This document shows, piece by piece, positions 6,105 to 7,262 of a stretch of 7,262 bases of DNA (its first letter is position 1; each line of letters opens with the position of its first letter). The notes beneath the pieces are model-generated. The model was not told the DNA's origin. It ran no database searches and worked only from the letters and a program-made list of their open reading frames with translations. The translations under genes and the position numbers were made by a program. Source of the DNA: Burkholderiales bacterium (lineage in GTDB: Bacteria > Pseudomonadota > Gammaproteobacteria > Burkholderiales > SG8-41); contig SYEN01000567.1 in assembly GCA_005800795.1 (NCBI GenBank), positions 1 through 7,262 of the forward strand, written 5' to 3'.

Positions 6105-7262
6105 ATGTCTCCCCGCCCTTGCGCCCAATTTGATTTCTCCAAAATCCTTCGCGCAGGCGATGTGGTTACTTGGCTGCAAGGCACCGGCGAGCCGGCGGGG
6201 CTGACGCGGCGGCTGGTGTTGCAACGCGCCGAATTGCCGCGCGTGACGATTTTTGTCGGCATCAGCGCCAGCGACACGCTGTTACCGGCCCATGCGGATC
6301 ATTTCGACTTCAAGGCGTTGAACGGCGCGGGCAACAACCGGCGTCTCGCGGCGGCGGGGGTGCTCGACATTGTGCCTGCGCATGTGTCGAAGGTGCCCGG
6401 CCTGATACGCGCGCGCGCGCTGCCGGTGGACGTGATGCTGGTGCGTGTGCGCCCGCACCCGAAGCCGAGCTTTTACTCGGTGGGCGTGATGGCCGATTTT
6501 GCGCAGGCGATGGTGGGGGCCGCGCGTTGTGTCATCGGCGAACTCGATGAACGCATGCCGGTGACCTCGCAGGACGCGCTGATTCCGTGCGAGGCCGTGC
6601 ATCATTTGACCACCGCCGATTGTGACGAGTGGCTGATGGCCGATGGCGATCCGGCGCCGATTGATATCCGGGTCGCGCAGCAGGTGGCGAGCGTGATTCC
6701 CGACCGTGCCACGATTCAAATCGGCATCGGCAGTCTGCCGGTTGCCGTGTGTCAGGTGCTGAAGTCACATCGCGAGCTGGGTGTGCACAGCGGCGTGATT
6801 TGCGACGGCATCGTCGATCTCATCGAGAAGGGCGTGATCACCAACGCACACAAGGGGCTGGGTGCCGGGCGCACGGTGACTGGCGGCTTGTTCGGCGGGC
6901 GGCGTTTGATGGATTGGGCCAACAGCAATGCGCAGCTCGACATGCGCTCGTCGGAGCACACACACAGTCCGCTGGTGATGACGCAACTGAACAATTTTTA
7001 CAGCGTGAATTCCGCGATAGAAATCGATCTTACCGGGCAACTCAATTCGGAAATCGCGGCGGGGCGTTACCTTGGCGCCATAGGTGGGCAGGCGGATTAC
7101 GTGCGCGGTGCGCAACTGTCACCGGGCGGGCGCTCGATCATTGCCATGGCGTCGGCGACACCCGACGGCAAATATTCGCGCATCGTGGCATCGTTGAAGG
7201 GCGCGCCGGTGACCACTGCGCGTGCGGACGTGGATTTGATCATCACCGAGTACGGCGTGGCG
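6105..7262 (+). CDS. Acetyl-CoA hydrolase / CoA-transferase, 3' end cut
   Basis: The reading frame stays open to the window edge (386 residues) and has no stop, so the gene is partial. It belongs to the acetyl-CoA hydrolase / 4-hydroxybutyrate-type CoA-transferase family, which moves CoA between an acyl-CoA and a free carboxylic acid through a glutamyl-CoA thioester in the cytosol. Evidence in order: VVTWLQGTGEPAGLTRRL (20-37); TIQIGIGSLP (203-212), a glycine-rich CoA-site motif; HSGVICDGIVDLIEKGVITN (228-247); NSAIEIDLTGQLNSE (302-316), where Glu306 is the likely catalytic residue; GAIGGQADYVRGA (324-336); and ITEYGVA at the edge, normally about 45 residues from the C-terminus. ATG 6105 is the first start after an in-frame TAA at 6090-6092 but has no Shine-Dalgarno. 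Gly230 replaces the Glu usual after H-S/T in many relatives. Substrates are unknown; it may act on the acid bound by the preceding Bug protein. Confidence 0.92.
   Translation, partial: MSPRPCAQFDFSKILRAGDVVTWLQGTGEPAGLTRRLVLQRAELPRVTIFVGISASDTLLPAHADHFDFKALNGAGNNRRLAAAGVLDIVPAHVSKVPGLIRARALPVDVMLVRVRPHPKPSFYSVGVMADFAQAMVGAARCVIGELDERMPVTSQDALIPCEAVHHLTTADCDEWLMADGDPAPIDIRVAQQVASVIPDRATIQIGIGSLPVAVCQVLKSHRELGVHSGVICDGIVDLIEKGVITNAHKGLGAGRTVTGGLFGGRRLMDWANSNAQLDMRSSEHTHSPLVMTQLNNFYSVNSAIEIDLTGQLNSEIAAGRYLGAIGGQADYVRGAQLSPGGRSIIAMASATPDGKYSRIVASLKGAPVTTARADVDLIITEYGVA

Noticed and set aside
6170..6550. 126-codon plus-strand frame inside the CoA-transferase gene
   Set aside because: It is an alternative frame of the CoA-transferase; composition is biased to Ala, Arg and Gly and it lacks motifs.
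1..7262. CRISPR array, transposase, toxin-antitoxin or phage genes
   Set aside because: No regularly spaced repeats and no protein with such motifs were seen on either strand.

Overview
The window looks like a moderately GC-rich chromosomal segment of a betaproteobacterium, most likely Burkholderiales or a relative. The reasons are an IspB that aligns with E. coli IspB from its first residue, two periplasmic solute-binding proteins of the Bug/TctC family (expanded mainly in Burkholderiales), a CCA-encoding tRNA-Pro, and a GTCATTC/GAATGAC inverted repeat like those scattered through many proteobacterial genomes. This assignment is inference from gene content.

Layout. Positions 1-177 are a palindrome-rich non-coding region upstream of ispB (178-1146, +), which makes the side chain of respiratory quinone and ends at a strong intrinsic terminator. 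Next comes tRNA-Pro(CGG) at 1277-1353, followed at once by a 9-bp inverted repeat whose spacer resembles part of the tRNA. From there the minus strand carries three genes, in transcription order: a Bug/TctC solute-binding protein (4861-3890), a 126-residue single-span membrane protein of unknown function (3856-3476), and a 628-residue alpha/beta hydrolase (3298-1412). Divergent from these is a second, clearly different Bug/TctC protein (5065-6045, +, TTG start with a strong Shine-Dalgarno). It is followed by an acetyl-CoA hydrolase / 4-hydroxybutyrate-type CoA-transferase (6105 to the right edge), truncated by the window with roughly the last 45 residues missing.

How the genes may work together. 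ispB and the tRNA are housekeeping. The rest reads as an accessory metabolic block: two periplasmic binders for small, probably carboxylated, compounds, a hydrolase that could release or process an ester, and a CoA-transferase that could activate the resulting acid. No membrane TctA/TctB partner, regulator, transposase, integrase or CRISPR array is visible, so the binders are orphans within this window and the pathway link rests on proximity only. I see no clearly new defence or mobile system. The points most worth a second look are an Asp at the chain-length position of IspB, the tRNA-like inverted repeat, the unknown small membrane protein and the atypical second Bug protein.
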